Part shown: piece after piece, positions 22,110 to 23,632 of the stretch | How the letters are laid out: each line of letters begins with the position of its first letter | Position numbering within the stretch: position 1 is the stretch's first letter | NCBI GenBank assembly: GCA_905479615.1 | Contig: CAJQNH010000034.1 | Location: 1-23,632 of the forward strand | Origin: an uncultured Eudoraea sp. | Lineage (GTDB): Bacteria; Bacteroidota; Bacteroidia; Flavobacteriales; Flavobacteriaceae | Length of the DNA stretch: 23,632 nt | Direction of reading: 5' to 3' | Position numbers and translations under genes: made by a program | The notes under the pieces: generated by a model | What the model saw: the letters and a program-made list of their open reading frames with translations, nothing else | Told to the model about the DNA's origin: nothing | Database searches by the model: none

Positions 22110-22910
22110 TTAGAAACGATTATCGCCATCAAGCAGATCCCCTATTCCTCCCAAAATACTTCCTTCACCTTTGTCTTTTCCTCCCCCTTTTGGCGCTGCA
22201 GCCCAAACTCTGCCGGCCAGCCTGCTAAAAGGAAGGGATTGAATATAGACCGTTCCCGGTCCCCTTAAAGAAGCGAAGAACAATCCTTCACCACCAAATA
22301 CAGTATTTCTGATTCCTCCAACAAACTCAATATCGTAGTCTATATCCTTTGTAAACCCCACAATACAACCCGTATCAACTTTTAAAATTTCACCAGGTCC
22401 CAGCTCTTTCCTGGCCATGGTACCGCCGGCGTGAACAAAAGCCATTCCGTCACCTTCCAGTTTCTGCATTATAAAACCTTCGCCGCCAAACAAGCCCCTG
22501 CCTAATCGTTTAGAGAATTCTATACCAATAGAAACCCCTTTGGCTGCACAGAGAAAAGCATCCTTCTGACAAATAAATTTTCCTTGTTTTTCCGATAAAT
22601 CAATAGGCAAAATCTTACCCGGATAAGGAGAAGCAAAACTAACTTCCCTTTTGCTTTGACCCACATTTAAAAAAGCAGTCATAAATAAACTCTCACCGGT
22701 GAGAATTCGTTTTCCGGCAGAAAATATTTTGCCCAGCACACTATTATCCTGGTTGGAACCATCTCCAAAAATCGTGTCCATCTTTATATCAGTGTCCATC
22801 ATCATAAAGCTACCGGCTTCGGCAACAACCGCTTCCTGCGGATCCAATTCTATTTCCACATATTGCATTTCTTCCCCATATATGTGGTAGTCTATTTCAT
22901 GTGCGTTCAT
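22110..22910 (-). CDS. AIM24 / TIGR00266 family protein
   Basis: A 266-residue protein of the AIM24 family, a beta-rich fold resembling the TRAP/tryptophan-RNA-binding protein shape. Its Gly-rich repeated beta motifs are visible: VVAEAGSFMMMD, SFASPYPGKILPIDL, AKGVSIGIEFSKRLGRGLFGGEGFIMQKLEGDGMAFVHAGG, VDTGCIVGFTKDIDYDIEFVGG, NTVFGGEGLFFASLRGPGTVYIQSLPFSRLAGRVW. The C-terminus is a glycine-rich flexible tail (GGGKDKGEGSILGGIGDLL). Function is unknown in bacteria; in yeast AIM24 affects mitochondrial inner membrane organisation. It lies 77 nt after DUF4442 and 40 nt before DUF2461. Confidence 0.93.
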   Translation of the reverse strand: MNAHEIDYHIYGEEMQYVEIELDPQEAVVAEAGSFMMMDTDIKMDTIFGDGSNQDNSVLGKIFSAGKRILTGESLFMTAFLNVGQSKREVSFASPYPGKILPIDLSEKQGKFICQKDAFLCAAKGVSIGIEFSKRLGRGLFGGEGFIMQKLEGDGMAFVHAGGTMARKELGPGEILKVDTGCIVGFTKDIDYDIEFVGGIRNTVFGGEGLFFASLRGPGTVYIQSLPFSRLAGRVWAAAPKGGGKDKGEGSILGGIGDLLDGDNRF

Positions 22911-22987
22911 TGTAATTGTTTTAAGTTATCAATAGTTAGTTGATCTAGAAATCAAATTGTTACAGTTACTATTTAAATTTTAAAATA

Positions 22988-23443
22988 TCAGGTTCTCAAT
23001 TTTACCGTCCATTCAAAATTAAAAGTAGAAACCACCATTCCAGCTTCATTCATCCCAACAGATTTCATCCAAAAGGTTTGCCCCTCTCCCGTAGCAATGG
23101 TTTGGTCTAATGCTTCTTTTATCTTATGCCCATCCTTGCAGGTGAATGTAATCTTACCGGTCGCTTTTTTAGAGAAATTACCATTATTATTGGCAACAAG
23201 CATGGAAATGCTTTCACTGCGTTCTCTAATCTGCGAACTAACCATAATCCCGGTACTAAGTTCGGCTGCCATCCCCTGAACTGCCCAGAACATAGATTTA
23301 AATGGGTTCTGATTAAACCATTTATGTCTTACACTAACTACAGCTTTCGCTTCATCGCAGGATCTAAGCCGAACACCACACCACCAGGCCGATGGTAATC
23401 TAAAAAAAGCAAAGACATTGAATTTACTGGGACTCAGGCTCAT
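22988..23443 (-). CDS. DUF4442 hotdog-fold protein
   Basis: A 151-residue protein of the DUF4442 family, a hotdog-fold (thioesterase-like) group. The typical N-terminus SPSKFNVFAFFRLPSAWWCGVRLRS is followed by VVSVRHKWFNQNPFKSMFWAVQGMAAELSTG, the family hallmark with the NQNPF...AVQ.MAAELSTG helix. Two strands complete the fold (GKITFTCKDG, VVSTFNFEWTVK). It may act on or bind acyl-CoA, but no activity is established. It is the first of the minus-strand run DUF4442-AIM24-DUF2461-Nudix. Its start ATG at 23443 faces the plus-strand gene at the right edge. Confidence 0.92.
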   Translation of the reverse strand: MSLSPSKFNVFAFFRLPSAWWCGVRLRSCDEAKAVVSVRHKWFNQNPFKSMFWAVQGMAAELSTGIMVSSQIRERSESISMLVANNNGNFSKKATGKITFTCKDGHKIKEALDQTIATGEGQTFWMKSVGMNEAGMVVSTFNFEWTVKLRT

Positions 23444-23524
23444 AAAAATAAAAATATATGGTAAAAGTAAGTATTCTATTTTAACTTATAAATGTTAATT
23501 ATTTGTTAAATATTAGTACTATGT

Positions 23525-23557
23525 TTTGCATAATACCTTCTTTTAGCCATATATTTG
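23525..23557 (+). promoter_or_regulatory. Predicted Bacteroidota promoter for the gene at the right edge
   Basis: TTTG (23525-23528) and TATATTTG (23550-23557) match the -33 and -7 elements with a 21-bp spacer, within the 17-23 bp range known for Flavobacterium promoters. The -7 element ends 19 nt before the ATG at 23577. Confidence 0.55.
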
Positions 23558-23576
23558 CATAAGAAACTAATAGGCC

Positions 23577-23632
23577 ATGACAGAGACATTGACAAAACAC
23601 GAAAGAAATTTATCCGCAGTTATTCATGCATC
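23577..23632 (+). CDS. Probable DUF4870 membrane protein, N-terminal fragment (cut by window edge)
   Basis: An ATG at 23577, placed 19 nt after a good promoter match, opens a frame reading MTETLTKHERNLSAVIHA to the window end. The LTKHERNLSAVIHA pattern (a short polar start, then xxERNLAxxIHLS) is typical of the first residues of DUF4870 (Tic20-like) membrane proteins. Only 18 complete codons are visible, so the family call is tentative. Confidence 0.5.
   Translation, partial: MTETLTKHERNLSAVIHA

Noticed and set aside
22699..22890. Plus-strand 63-codon frame inside the AIM24 gene
   Set aside because: Serine/isoleucine-rich shadow of the opposite strand without signs of selection.

Overview
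The window comes from a low-GC member of the Bacteroidota, most likely a marine-type Flavobacteriaceae. The evidence is the set of flavobacterial protein families (2TM-domain proteins, LytTR/HisKA_2 two-component systems, DUF2141, DUF2461, DUF4442, a TonB-dependent receptor with a carboxypeptidase-regulatory domain), the A-rich start regions without Shine-Dalgarno sequences, and several matches to the Bacteroidota -7 promoter element TAnnTTTG. It looks chromosomal: there is no transposase, integrase, phage gene, CRISPR array, tRNA or rRNA.

Left part (1-6060): mainly sensory genes on the minus strand. A secreted TPR-like protein leads into a LytS-type histidine kinase with a 2TM membrane domain fused to its C-terminus. 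Two further stand-alone 2TM proteins follow, the last cut by the window edge. A plus-strand PaiB-like flavin-binding protein separates this cluster from a second two-component pair, a TPR-containing HisKA_2 kinase and a LytTR response regulator 2 nt apart. The region upstream of that kinase carries two 9-bp direct repeats at 20-bp period, as expected of a LytTR operator.

Middle part (6238-12073): plus-strand genes, mostly exported. They are a SnoaL-like lipoprotein, two similar-sized secreted proteins that each look like a tandem pair of ferredoxin-like (antibiotic-biosynthesis-monooxygenase-type) domains, an S9 prolyl-oligopeptidase-family peptidase, a small three-helix membrane protein, and a Tat-exported sugar-isomerase-like TIM barrel. 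Clear terminators follow both tandem-domain proteins.

Right-middle part (12127-17537): a membrane-anchored class III adenylate cyclase is divergent from a sugar-type MFS transporter. A TonB-dependent receptor without a SusD partner is divergent from a secreted DUF2141 protein. The gap between these last two holds an 11-bp perfect inverted repeat with 59 nt between its arms, and one arm abuts the DUF2141 promoter.

Right part (17655-23632): dps and oxyR are divergent with face-to-face promoters, forming a peroxide-defence module; OxyR keeps Cys199 and Cys208. Then come a conserved-looking 65-residue protein, a PBP4-type lipoprotein read from a TTG start, and a minus-strand run of DUF4442, AIM24, DUF2461 and NudK-type Nudix genes. 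The edge holds the first codons of a probable DUF4870 membrane protein.

Most genes are ordinary flavobacterial housekeeping or accessory genes. The items most worth a second look are the kinase-2TM fusion, the LytTR-type direct repeats, the TonB receptor/DUF2141 inverted repeat, and two genes whose non-ATG starts overlap the stop codons of tiny ATG-started leader ORFs.
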